Positions 1 through 9,424 of a stretch of DNA of 16,758 bases are shown here, one piece after another. This DNA comes from Cylindrotheca closterium (Eukaryota; Bacillariophyta; Bacillariophyceae; Bacillariales; Bacillariaceae): contig CAKOGP040001822.1 of NCBI GenBank assembly GCA_933822405.4, positions 1-16,758 of the forward strand. Reading direction: 5' to 3'. The notes below the pieces were generated by a model. That model did no database searches. It saw nothing but the letters and a program-made list of their open reading frames with translations, and was not told the DNA's origin. How positions within the stretch are numbered: position 1 is the stretch's first letter; every line of letters starts with the position of its first letter. The position numbers and the translations under genes are program-made.

Positions 1-681
1 TGCTAAACACCCGGCCAATATCCTTAGCAAAAGATATCAACAAATATGGCCACAGCTACGTACACTACTTTCCTGAGTAGATGACACAGCTGAGGAGGAT
101 TAGGTCCTCACTCACTCACCCATTTGGCGAGTGACAGAATTGTATCAAGAACAGGTTTCGTGACTCGGACCAATACGATTTGTACGTTAGCAGTCTTATG
201 GGTCTTATAGTAATTAATAGTAAAATAGATATGATGACGTATCATCGGATGAGAACAGTTGGAACTTTGCGCATCAAGCGCATCAACTGTTTGTCAATTC
301 CTGATCAACTCATCGCGTCGTGTTTTGTTTACCTGGAATTGATATATCATCTTCTTGTAGACTTACGAGCTTTCCCCAAGAATAATAATATTCTATCACT
401 TCCATTAAGTCAGGACACTGATTGTTCCCTGAACCAAAACAATAGCAATCTTTGGCCATGACTTATCTTAATGTCTCTCTCAATGCTGCTGTATTTGTTA
501 TTGTCCTTTAAGACCCCAAACAGAAAAGTCTGAAATGTATTTTAAAAATCCATATGTGTGTCAAAGTTCACTATTACGATTATACGACCTCTTTGCTTCA
601 AGTCTTCTCAATCACGGTTTCAAATTGTGATCAATGGTGTTGCTTCCAAATCCTCCATTCCTGCCCCAACTGTTCCTACTG
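1..681. other. Region without a recognisable gene
   Basis: Short reading frames occur here, several opening on TTG rather than ATG, and none shows a motif, a compositional signature of coding sequence or a family I recognise. No tRNA, rRNA or clear terminal repeat is visible. I treat it as intergenic or decayed DNA. Confidence 0.5.
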
Positions 682-954
682 CTACGTCCAGTCTTGGAAA
701 CTTGTCAAAAAAATCCAATTTGTTCTAACCGCGATTCCTTTTCCAGAGGAAACTTCTTTCCTTTCTTCATCTGTTTTTTTTATGAACTGCGCGTAATCTC
801 TGATCCTTTTCCGTTCTACACGGGTCAATTTTGTCCGATTACCAAGAAACAGCTTCACGATCTCCTCTATGCTTTTCCTTGACACTCTTTTGTAGACGGG
901 CCTTTCGTTGACAGCATTTTTGGTTTCAACAAATATTGAACTGTACTTCCGGTC
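682..954 (-). pseudogene. Orphan basic reading frame fragment, unknown function
   Basis: On the minus strand a frame is open from just after a TAG (955-957) down to a TAG ending at 682, about 90 codons. The product is hydrophilic and rich in Lys, Arg and Glu, with a heptad-like stretch (SIEEIVKLFLGNRTKLTRVE) that could be helical, so it reads more like real protein than most frames nearby. It has no ATG near its start, only a GTG at 885, so it cannot be a complete eukaryotic CDS. It could be an exon or a remnant of a dead gene. I do not recognise a family. Chance openness is a real alternative. Confidence 0.22.
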
Positions 955-1690
955 CTACTTGTGAAGCTACCAGTGGCTCAACATGAAATCTTACTACTAA
1001 ATGATCTGAACCTACTTTTGGATCTATTTTTTTTGGTCCAACATACTGGTACGGCGGTTTTACATGGCCATCATAGCCTACTAGCCATGCGTCGTCAGCA
1101 GCTGTTACTTGCCGTCCAACATCGAACATAAGTTCTTGTCCTATATATGAACCTACTAGTCAATGGCCCAATATAAATTCTTACTAGTAGATTACCCTAG
1201 ACTTACTTCTTGGAATCAACAGCTGGTCCAACTTCTGGTCTCAAGAACTCTGGACCTAGTAGCTAGTAGACTACCATGGTCAGGACATACTTTTGGATCT
1301 TCTTTTGGTCAAACATCCGTTCCTATATCTTTGCCTACTACTAGATATGAAACGTGCGTTTGTACTACTAGTGGACTAACATCAAATGCACTTCTGGTAC
1401 TATATTTGAGCCTACCAGTGGCCCAGCAGCATGAAATCTTACAACTCATGTTCTTATGTCTGAGCCTACAAGTAGTAACCATGCAATATTTCTAGATTAC
1501 AATCATCTGGGTACAATACGTTGGGCTCACCAGCCATCCGGTTGTCCAACTCCTGGTCTTAAATATAAGTATGGCTAGCTACTAGTACTAGCTACTATGA
1601 ATCATTGTCCTTATTTACTAGTGGATCAATATCAAATTTACTTCTAGTCCTGCATAGTACTATGAAACAACAGTTGCTCAACATCTATTG
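945..1690 (+). pseudogene. Decayed Pro/Thr/Ser-rich repeat coding region
   Basis: The DNA consists of degenerate repeats around cctactagtgg, acttctggtcct and aacatcaaat. Read in the frame starting at 945 it gives runs such as TSGPTCEATSGST, GPTYW, PTSH, RPTSN and CPIYEPTSQWPN up to about 1188, interrupted by several stops. Further on, pieces such as TSGTIFEPTSGP (near 1395) and TSGSIS (near 1620) appear in shifted frames. The inferred ancestral unit is something like TSGP-YEPTSGPTSN. Low-complexity PTS-rich proteins are common among secreted or cell-wall-associated algal proteins, but which protein this was cannot be told. Stops and frame changes in most units make it a fossil. A simple expansion of noncoding DNA is the alternative. 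Confidence 0.45.
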
Positions 1691-2860
1691 AAAGAGGATG
1701 CAGTCCTCGAAAAAGGTGGTAAGCCTACTATAATGGTTTTGGTGGCTTGCAAAACACAGCCATCAATTTCCACAAACCGTTCATCACACTGTGCCCATCA
1801 ATGATACTACAATGGCAAGGTACTTGTGTGCTGGTTTTCATTTGTCTGTCCACTATCAGATGAATGCAACAAATGCATATAGCTAGTATTGCTTTGGGTT
1901 CTTGAATGAAACAGACAGACAATCACAGACAATCTTGAAGACGAGACTGTAATGTATTTGATAGCAGATCATAATGACAACGATAGGACAAATCGATTGC
2001 CGTCAGGCGCAAACAAAGTAAACGTAGCATGTGGAACGAAATTGATAGAGAGCGTGCGGAGGTTGATCAAAACAAAACTGATGATTCTGCAGGTGATGAC
2101 AACCATGATGATGCTGCTGATGGCTAGAGGCAGTTCAAATGTCCATAGCTTAAGTCAGGGTCTGTAGTGGTGTGTAGTAGAGGATTGTTGTTGTTGTCTT
2201 CATTATCTTCATTAGAGACGGTCGGTTTTGTTTGTACGGAAGAATTTGATTGATTTAGGATCAAGTCACAGTCAAATCAAAGCTTTCTTTGTTGCCGTAT
2301 TCTCATAACACTTAACGGCTGAGTTGAAATGTCTTTTGTATGCCAAAGTTGATGTTGATCCGCGGTAAAGGATAAGGAATTCCACCAAAGTAGTCTTTCC
2401 ATCGTACTAGCACTCCAGTCGCAATGGAATGGAATAGATCCAATGGTAGCAGTGGATATCCTACCTGTAGACTGTCCTGACATTTATAGCACTTCACCGC
2501 AACAAGACTCCAACCTAGTAAAAGGTGAGGAATTGGAACATCAAAATAAAAAATTTCATAGCTACACACTATTTGTCACTTCGCGCAATGGAAGTATGAG
2601 AGACAGAAGTGTAAAAAGCTAGACTTTGCGGAAGTAAATGGAGGAGCCTGTCTCTGAGGAATTTGGATATGCCACTACTACTGATGGGAAGAGCCACAAA
2701 GGAGTTCAATTTTCCAACTGGATTGAAACCACACAGATCAAAGAATGGAATAGCAAATGTGATATTTGTCCTGTCGTGATGTTGTTTGTCATGTTGTTTG
2801 TTCGGGCGATGATTCGTTATGCACATGCCAGCAGAGATGTGAAGTGCACACGCACACGTA
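1691..2860. other. Region without a recognisable intact gene
   Basis: Only short, unidentified frames are present. One on the plus strand (about 1985-2127) encodes a short acidic peptide ending in an Asp/Ala-rich run (DDSAGDDNHDDAADG) before a TAG. A minus-strand frame (2569-2312) contains a small CYKC motif. Neither is long enough or distinctive enough to name. No terminal repeats or RNA genes were seen. Confidence 0.45.
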
Positions 2861-3965
2861 CCAGTACGATTGAGCTGTGCCATGTCTGCGCGCGTTTTTC
2901 CTAAATAAATTACAGAGACAAAGAACATCTGGATATATGGTACGAACCTGGTACTTGTACGTACACGTACCGGAGCGGCCTGAAATGGCAGGCTTGCTGG
3001 CAATGTACTCAGAGATGTCGTGGAGGTTGTCTAGCGGAGATGACAGAGATGACATGCCGATGACAGACTCTGCGCAATGCAAAGCTTGGGCTTCGTTGAA
3101 AACGAGCCTGCCGACACATTCATTTCCATTCGTGGAGGCTTCGTCCAAATGGACGAACTTCGTCGGACACCTTCGTCCAATGGACAAACTTCGTCGGACC
3201 GACGAAACTTTTTTAATTAAAAAACTAGCCAATATTATTTTAAAACCTCTTGATGGATGAATCCTACATCCAGTCGTCCAATTTGTGCGTGTGAGGCTGG
3301 ATCATGTTCCAAAGATACTGTAGCTGCACTCAATCAACGACTAGTGGATCTCTCGATCTAACTCCTTTATTGTCTGTAGAGCCTGTACACGCACCGGTAG
3401 CTATTTTAATAGAGGTACCGGTATTTTGTTACCCCTTTTTTGTCGTTATGTGACACAGACATTAATTGTTTGACCAGCTTGCGTGCAATCTTTTTGCCGC
3501 CCCCGATTTCAAATTGCAGCATCCAGGTTGCGAGCTCTTCGTCCATTTCGTCCATTCCGAAATGGTCGACTATTTTCGTTCAAATGGACGAAGGCTCAAC
3601 GGTTCGGAAGCAGATCAAAAAGGGCACGCACGCCCAGTAATTTTGAGAACAAACAAGCGCCAGTCGGCCAAAGTGGAACAAACATTAAAGACTATGCTAT
3701 TCCCATCATTCTGTCCGAACGACATCCTCGAAAAGCTGACTCGGCGCGACTTGGTCCAGTTACAGGCCGCTCCCGGGGTATTGACAACGTGCGATTTATT
3801 AATAATGCCAAACGACAAACAGTATATCGATTTCCCCTCCCCCAAGGAGAGCTGGTTAAAAAAAGACGCTTAGAGAAATCGGAGTTGTCCAGTCAGTCAT
3901 TCGACGCGCGCTACTTCAGTCTACACATACGGTACAGTACCAGTACAGTGTACCGCATCGGTACG
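2860..3965. repeat. Palindrome-rich segment (GTAC and TTCGTCCA motifs)
   Basis: Short inverted repeats cluster here. Examples are TGTACGTACA (2956-2965) inside GGTACG...CGTACC (2939-2971); TTCGTCCA-AA-TGGACGAA (3140-3157); TTCGTCGG-A-CCGACGAA (3190-3206); a 16-bp A/T palindrome (3209-3224); ACCGGTA/TACCGGT (3393-3399 and 3416-3422) with an inner CTATT/AATAG pair; CTTCGTCCATTT/AAATGGACGAAG (3538-3549 and 3582-3593); and CGGTACA/TGTACCG (3930-3936 and 3949-3955). Overlapping frames of 100-160 codons are open between about 3466 and 3977, but none is recognisable and they compete with one another, so I call no gene here. Confidence 0.7.
3139..3200. repeat. Two imperfect tandem copies of a ~31-bp unit
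   Basis: The unit beginning cttcgtccaaatggac (3139-3169) is followed directly by a second copy (3171-3200) that lacks one central A and has a few substitutions. Each copy carries its own TTCGTCCA...TGGAC dyad and ends in TTCGTCGGAC. The second copy extends into the perfect 17-bp palindrome ending at 3206. Confidence 0.75.
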
Positions 3966-3977
3966 AAGAAGCGTTAA

Positions 3978-4389
3978 GGGAAAGTGGGGTTAGTTGACAA
4001 CCAGCCACTCAGACACCGTGTAGAAATCCAGTATGTAATGTACAGTAGCACGCCGTTAACCAAAAACATTGGTCTGGCTTCCTGCCATCCTCCTCGTCTT
4101 CATCGAAACCGATTATCACCATCCTTCGCAGGACAGAAGACTTGTCAACCCTACTTGTTTGAGTATCTAAGCAGATCGTAAATACCGATTGCTGAATTGA
4201 ATTGAAAGATCCGAGGATAGCTTGTAGCATTCTATGCTCTGAAAACAATCCCAAGCATTGCGCTGCAATTGCAAAACCTTATCAGTGAACACTCCCTTCA
4301 AGGGTTTCCTTCCTTGCTTCTTGAGTCTTTGAGACCCTTCTCCGTTGAAGCATATTACTGATAAGTCAACGTTTAAGTCAAATTTAACG
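3978..4389. other. Upstream region of the Nudix gene
   Basis: No convincing gene lies here. The segment should hold the promoter and 5' leader of the gene starting at 4390. I see no clear TATA box or initiator that I could defend. The frame of the downstream gene is open upstream as far as a TTG at 4345, but the first in-frame ATG is at 4390. Confidence 0.5.
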
Positions 4390-5586
4390 ATGAGTAGCCG
4401 ATTTATTCAATCGCCCATGACAGAAGGCCGCGACAAGGATATCGAGTTGGATTTGGGAACAATTTCCGCAGCAACAGGTAACAGTAGAGTCAAGGCCCCG
4501 CCAGTTTGTGTCGACGCCACGTTGATACAAGAAGCAATGTCGACCGAAGAGCTGGCAAAACTCTCCTTCCCGCTCGAGATATCTCCGAAGAGCTCGATAA
4601 GTCATTTGGTTGATCATGAACCATCTGTTGTATCATCCTCCTCGTCCACAGCATCGAGAGAGAGTGCGTTTTCGGATCAAGAGGGAAAGCATATACCTTC
4701 GACGCCAATCCGATTGGAACGACGCCAATCTTCACAAATTAACCTCAAGGTTACCAACCAGAAAATCTCACGAAGTGGACGAGAGTCCCAAAGATGGTTC
4801 ACTGACCCTGCCACACAACGTGTGTATCGTATGGTGACTGGTTGTGTTCCAATCGTAGAAGGAGGCCGCATCTTGTTTGTCTCTGCAAGCCGGAAGCCAG
4901 AGTGGATTATTCCCAAGGGTGGCTGGGAAAAGGATGAGAAAATGGAAGAAAGCGCCATTCGCGAGTGTTTCGAAGAAGCTGGTGTTCTTGGAGTTCTTGG
5001 TCCTCGTCTGAAGGACTTTGACTATGAAACGAGGAAAGCGAAAAAACGGCGGTTAGAATACGAAGAATGCCAGAAAAAATTGAAGACAAGAGTTCCTCCT
5101 TCATCGTCCCAGATAGAAGCAGGAAACGAACCTCAGATTGAAGCCAAACGGAAATCTGGTTCCATCGCGGAAGTGCTGGTCACCACTAGTTCTCCTACAT
5201 CGTCCCAGATAGAAGCAGGAAACGAACCTCAAATTGGAGCCAAACCGAAATCTGGTTCCACCGCGGAATTGCTGGTCACCACCGGAGAAAAGTCACCAAA
5301 AACTCCCAAGCCTCTAAAGTTGCAAAGCTCAGATGAGAAAAGCTCCGTCGCTTCGGACAGTATGCTCTCTCATACACATATCCGATTGTCACTTTATGTT
5401 CTCTATGTATCGGAGGTTAAGAGCCATTGGCCCGAAAGTGGCAGATCAAGGAAAGTCGTGGACATTGGCGAAGCCATTAAAATGTGCGAATCACGGCCTG
5501 AGTTTCTAACTGCACTTAAAGAAGTGAAGGAACGAAATCTTCATCATCTTCCTGAGAAGGAGAAGTACAGGTCCGAAAATAGATAG
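4390..5586 (+). CDS. Nudix hydrolase, diphosphoinositol polyphosphate phosphohydrolase type
   Basis: Encodes 398 aa from the first in-frame ATG. The Nudix box is complete at residues 177-199: G177, E183, then R191-E192-x-x-E195-E196 and G198, with the metal-binding REXXEE core intact. The preceding segment (VYRMVTGCVPIV, residues 145-156; WIIPKGGW, 172-179) and the C-terminal part with VLYVSEV, WPES and RKVVDIGEAIK (338-364) match the DIPP/NUDT3-like family, which hydrolyses diphosphoinositol polyphosphates and dinucleoside polyphosphates, usually in cytosol or nucleus. About 143 residues of Ser-rich, probably disordered sequence precede the domain. A charged insertion (about 216-328) splits the fold after the Nudix helix and contains a duplicated 32-residue unit. 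No intron is needed. The gene ends at TAG and faces the seipin gene. Family assignment is firm; exact substrate is inferred. Confidence 0.93.
   Translation: MSSRFIQSPMTEGRDKDIELDLGTISAATGNSRVKAPPVCVDATLIQEAMSTEELAKLSFPLEISPKSSISHLVDHEPSVVSSSSSTASRESAFSDQEGKHIPSTPIRLERRQSSQINLKVTNQKISRSGRESQRWFTDPATQRVYRMVTGCVPIVEGGRILFVSASRKPEWIIPKGGWEKDEKMEESAIRECFEEAGVLGVLGPRLKDFDYETRKAKKRRLEYEECQKKLKTRVPPSSSQIEAGNEPQIEAKRKSGSIAEVLVTTSSPTSSQIEAGNEPQIGAKPKSGSTAELLVTTGEKSPKTPKPLKLQSSDEKSSVASDSMLSHTHIRLSLYVLYVSEVKSHWPESGRSRKVVDIGEAIKMCESRPEFLTALKEVKERNLHHLPEKEKYRSENR
5105..5290 (+). repeat. 96-bp in-frame tandem duplication inside the Nudix gene
   Basis: The sequence cgtcccagatagaagcagga starts at 5105 and again at 5201, exactly 96 bp (32 codons) apart, and similarity runs to about 5290. 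The encoded units both begin SSQIEAGNEPQI and end LVTT. Few differences separate the copies (for example KRKSGSIAEV versus KPKSGSTAEL), so the duplication is fairly recent. It lies in the linker that interrupts the catalytic domain. Confidence 0.92.
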
Positions 5587-6068
5587 CATACGCCCGTTCA
5601 CGCCACAGCCAAAGTGAGAAGAAGAATCAGGTGGCATGCACTTTGCATTGTCACTTCATTTTATGGGCTTCAAGGCGTTTTGCATACTTTCACTAGCATG
5701 GTGAATTTAACCCAGAAAACACACTACAGATACCAAGTATAATATTAGAAAAACGACCGAAACGTAGATGATACTAATGGTGCGCGTCTACCAGGTGCAG
5801 TATGGTAAAATCAACGCAAACGGAATGAGGACAATCTTATGGTTGGACGCGGTTGGCAGTGCACAGAAATGCATGCAAACAACAAACGAGTGATATGCTA
5901 CTTATTAAATACACTTAAAACTAATATACTAAGCCCTGTTCCATATCAACGGGGCGCGCGCTCCATAATAACCGAATCGTCTCATCTGAAGTCCAACGCA
6001 GCGAGTGTGGATATCTTGTTTGAAGCAATCAATGGGAGGTAAGCTGTATTCACAGGTTTACCCGATGC
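5587..6068. other. Convergent 3' intergenic region
   Basis: This spacer separates the stop codons of the Nudix (+) and seipin (-) genes and must contain both 3' ends. No canonical AATAAA that I could assign with confidence is seen. A 67-codon plus-strand frame (5839-6042) has no recognisable features and is probably fortuitous. Confidence 0.6.
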
Positions 6069-7185
6069 CTACGTATCCACTTGATCTTCGCCACTGTTCC
6101 CCTGAGATACCACGTCTGATCCCGAGTCAAGCGATAGTTCGTCTCCCCTAGGCCGATCTTGTCTCTCTAAAAACGCCATGAATCCTAAGTAAGTAATTCC
6201 GTGAGTACAAAAAATGAAAGCTGTTCCAGCGGCGCAGCACGTAAAGAACCACTCCTTCATCAGAAGCTGAATCGAAGATAGCTCCTCGCCGATTAATATA
6301 GACCCAGTCATAACTTCAATCGGTTTATTTTCCTGGCTCAAAAGCGTGACAGTTGCATATCGCTACATATCAGAGCAATTGTTGATGAGTATCGCGAAAA
6401 GCAATACACTTTGCCACTTTGATTCTTACCAAAGGCATCTCTTCGTTCTCAACAAGGTATCGGAATGACGGAACTTTCACTGTCCGAGTTTCCTCGGCTG
6501 CCCCAACCAACAATGGGGCCAATAAAACACCTTTCCTTATCGTAGAAACCCACCCCGTCTCGTGAGGAATTCTGGTGGAACGGACTGAAGATGCCAACAT
6601 TGTGCCATCGACACTTAGTATTTCTACAAGAACACTGAACACCCCGCTCATGATATTGATATCAGATTGAGGAAGATCTAAGATAACTTCGACTTGATAC
6701 ATGCCGCCTGGCTTCAAAACCCGATTACTTGTCCTTGGAGCGGGTATAGTATCGTCGTTGTAAGCCTCCCATTGAGAATGTTTAGAGAAGAAATCCGCAA
6801 CAGCCCAGGGTGCATTGTCTAGAATGTGTGGAAGTGTTTTTCGGAAGTGCGTTTCTGGGAAAATTTGATTGCTCACGGGATGACTTGCGATCCCAGAGTA
6901 ATCGAAATAGAGCTTTTGGACAGAGACAGAACCCGGCATGATGGCAACATAAGATAGGCCGTACAAAAACAATGAACTTAGAAAAAATGCCATCAATACA
7001 AGCAAAACTTTGAAGGCCTTCATTAACACGGGTATGATCCCCACGAAAGAGTCACCGAGTTCTGTCTGAATGTTATCCACAACGGGAGGATGTCCCGAGA
7101 ATCCAAGGGCCTGTGCTTTTATCAATGCCTCTGATGTTGCGTGGTGCACTATCGCTTTGAATGCCGCGGGATCTGTTTCTCTCAT
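6069..7185 (-). CDS. Seipin homologue (lipid-droplet biogenesis), two exons
   Basis: Exon 1 is 7185-6430 and exon 2 is 6362-6069. Joined at a phase-0 GTAAGA...TAG intron they give 349 aa. Seipin is an oligomeric ER membrane protein that organises lipid-droplet formation at ER-droplet contacts. The expected layout is present: a cytosolic N-terminus, a first membrane segment (about 56-83, VLLVLMAFFLSSLFLYG), a lumenal beta-sandwich domain with YFDYSG (93-98), YQVEVILDLPQSDIN (163-177), GVFSV, SSVRSTRIPHE and APLLVGAAEE, then IEVMTGSILIGEEL (267-280) and a second membrane segment (about 290-315), followed by a short acidic tail. The start is the first ATG after an in-frame stop. The downstream frame alone begins only at a TTG, so the intron is required to restore the second membrane segment. 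Confidence 0.93.
6363..6429 (-). other. Spliceosomal intron of the seipin gene (67 nt)
   Basis: On the minus strand the donor GTAAGA begins at 6429 and the acceptor TAG ends at 6363. The junction joins codon ...CCT TTG to CGA TAT GCA, both in phase 0, giving a continuous seipin sequence (MPL then RYATVTLLSQ). Exon 2 in its own frame runs into a TAG that is the acceptor itself. Retention would end translation at TGA 6372-6370, after the lumenal domain but before the second membrane segment. Confidence 0.88.
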
Positions 7186-8839
7186 GTCGTTTGCCTTGCG
7201 AGTGAAGCTATCGATTTATCACAGAAGTGTAATTGGTCTGGTGCAGACTTGACTCGGAATCGTGTTCAGTTGATGCGAAACTTGCAAAAAATTATTTTCA
7301 ATTTACTTTTTGAAAATCGGGGTCATCCATTCCCCAAAATTTGGCACAAATCACCGATCCGAATGAAGAAGAATGATGAATGAACGAATGAATAATCGAA
7401 CCTGCTGGCATCGCCTCCACTCCTGAGCTTGGATTGCATGATGGAGTCCTGTCTTTCAAATCGCATACGTATGCTTCCATTGAATGCTACATTCAAGGGG
7501 TATGTAGGATTGGCCTGGTAGCAAAGGTACTAAATTAGGGACTGGATTGCATGGAAGTCGACACATAGGACTCAGAAGTGATAAAACCCGGAAAGAATAA
7601 TGATAATAATAAATCTGATGCATTAATCATGTTAAAAGTATCTCAAGTTTCTAGATTGCCGTTAACAGCTGTCATGGCCATTTACCATACGGAGGTGAGT
7701 CCAGTACTGTTGAACCAGTTTGAGGCATCCAATCCCAAGGAAGTTGCTCTATCAAATAGATGTATGTACCCTACCTATGGGTATATTATTCAAACGATCT
7801 TGCCACTCAACGCGGCGTATTTTTATGTTGTTTTCTGTGTTTTTTGTGTGTGTTGTGCTGCCTGTATTGAAGCTTGATTGGGCCTTGTGTTCTTGCTCCC
7901 TTCTGCCATGAGTATATCGATCCAAATGAATGGAGAGCGTCTCATGAGCACAGTGTTCCAGAACATTGTGGTTGTTACAAGCATCAAAAGGCGGCTGGTT
8001 GTAGTCTAAGGAGAAGCAAAGAGGGTCAGAGCCAGTAGGTTGTGTCCTGGTATGGTGAAGCCGCAGATAAGTGGTGAATTGCCTGGATGCCAACATTTGA
8101 ACATCCATATAGGGAAATCAAATTGAGGCATCTGCCAATCAACAGGAGGATGAAGGAACCGATAGCAATTGCTTTGCAATAGGTGCTTGCCAAGGGTTGG
8201 ATTGTTGCAAGTAGTTGGCGCAGGAGAGGGCATCCAATTGGTAGAACATATTATGATAGTCAAAAGGGCCACCTGGAAAGAATAATGTACAAGTACCGAG
8301 CAATGGTGCAAAAGAGAGCGCCAGGGTGGTGTGGGTGGGAAAAACAAAAACGTTCTGTTGGCATTAGCCAATACAGTCATGGTGCTCTTGCCATTGCCTT
8401 CCTCATCTTGCAAGCTCCATTGTGAGAAAACAGTGCCGAATCTCCGTCCTTGACCAATCTTCTTGATGATTCTGCCCATTTTGTCAAGGCTCTTTGTCTG
8501 TCCGCTAATCGTACTATTGCTGAGCGGCGCCTCCTTCGACGCAACAAAATGGGAAAGGCGCTCACCCTTCCGTCTTACGTCTTGCCGACTAAAGATTGCA
8601 CTCTATATCCATGCGTTGTCTGTGGCTCATCCACAACGTATGTTGGCCACACGTAAACAAACGAGAGGACCAAAAGACTGCATGTGAAAATCTGATGTCT
8701 TTTAAGGGTAGGATCAATGTAATAAAGTATATATCTATATAGTGTGTACATATCATGTCAACAACATCTCGGTTGACACAGTATCAGAGGCTACTATTCG
8801 TCCATCCCATCTCTGTGAGTTGACGTACGAACCTCCAAT
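7186..8839. other. Region without a recognisable gene; possible decayed minus-strand frame
   Basis: The first part should hold the seipin promoter. An A/T-rich microsatellite-like stretch of GAATGA-type words lies near 7363-7392. On the minus strand a frame (8108-7752, about 118 codons, with related readable sequence continuing upstream to about 8265 across two stops) yields globular-looking peptide such as YHNMFYQLDALSCANYLQQS and FSLDYNQPPFDACNNHN. I do not recognise it. It may be a dead gene or transposon piece. An inverted repeat TGTCAAC...GTTGACA (8756-8762 and 8772-8778) sits next to the copia fragment and could mark an LTR edge, which I cannot confirm. Confidence 0.4.
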
Positions 8840-9166
8840 TCATTGAATATTCTCACACTCGCTCTTGGGAGGACAAATAGTCAGAGCATTTGTTACAAAT
8901 ATATGGGGCAGCAGCGCCTTGATACCAATGTTGGCAAGTTGATCTTTTGTGTCTATCCGCTCAATTGTCACATACCCCTTCCGTACATATCGCTTGAAAT
9001 GATGGTATTTGATATTGATGTGCTTAGTTCTTGGCCGTAAGTTTTCAGTTCTTGCAATTGCTATGGCGTCATTGTTGTCTTCAAACGCTTTGCACTTGAA
9101 CCTTGGTTGTTTGTACTTGAATGATTGATCTTTGTTGCTAGTTCTTTGAAGAATCGCATCAGACAT
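8840..9166 (-). pseudogene. Copia-type Pol fragment: C-terminal RNase H tail
   Basis: The minus frame contains the hallmark end of Ty1/copia polyproteins: CKAFEDNNDAIAIA (about 9094-9053, with the catalytic-type Asp of EDNN at 9079-9077), then LRPRTKHINIKYHHFKRYVRKG and TIERIDTKDQLANI-IKALL. In intact elements the last part normally reads IADIFTK-L; here it is LANIGIKAL, a sign of decay. Nothing of integrase or reverse transcriptase precedes it on this strand, and the sequence upstream (from about 9120) is unrelated. This is a truncated 3' remnant. The matching 3' LTR would lie below 8840. Confidence 0.85.
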
Positions 9167-9317
9167 CTGAAACAATAGGTATGACCTTTGTAGGAAGAAA
9201 TTCCCCAAAATTCCCCATGGTCTGCCTTTTTTGCGGCAGGCCTCGTCCTTTCCGAAAGTTCCTTGTCCTTTTTTTCACAAGGTGCCCCCCTTTTTGGACA
9301 TTCCTTCGGACGGAATG

Positions 9318-9424
9318 ACACACAAGAGTCATTATGACAACCATGAGACATTTGTTGACAACCATGAGACATTGGTTTTCAGGTCCTTCTCTTCCACAAG
9401 GTCATTGTTGCCCTGCATGTCCCA
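9318..9424. repeat. 107-bp direct repeat, copy 1
   Basis: Begins acacacaagagtcattatga and matches the segment at 10420-10526 at a constant offset of 1102 bp with scattered mismatches. On the minus strand it includes the last codons and stop of the unknown gene ending at 9379. It also contains two 21-bp tandem units (gacaaccatgagacat...) at about 9338-9379. Confidence 0.9.

Noticed and set aside
3466..3977. Protein-coding gene in overlapping frames of 135 and 164 codons
   Set aside because: Both open on non-ATG codons, overlap in different frames, contain palindromic repeats and show no family motif.
4345..4389. Longer Nudix N-terminus starting at TTG 4345
   Set aside because: A TTG start is unlikely in a nuclear gene, and the first ATG at 4390 already gives a full protein with a long N-terminal tail.
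6069..6341. Separate small membrane protein downstream of seipin
   Set aside because: It starts only at a TTG, and its sequence is the second membrane segment expected of seipin. A phase-0 GT-AG intron joins it to the upstream exon.
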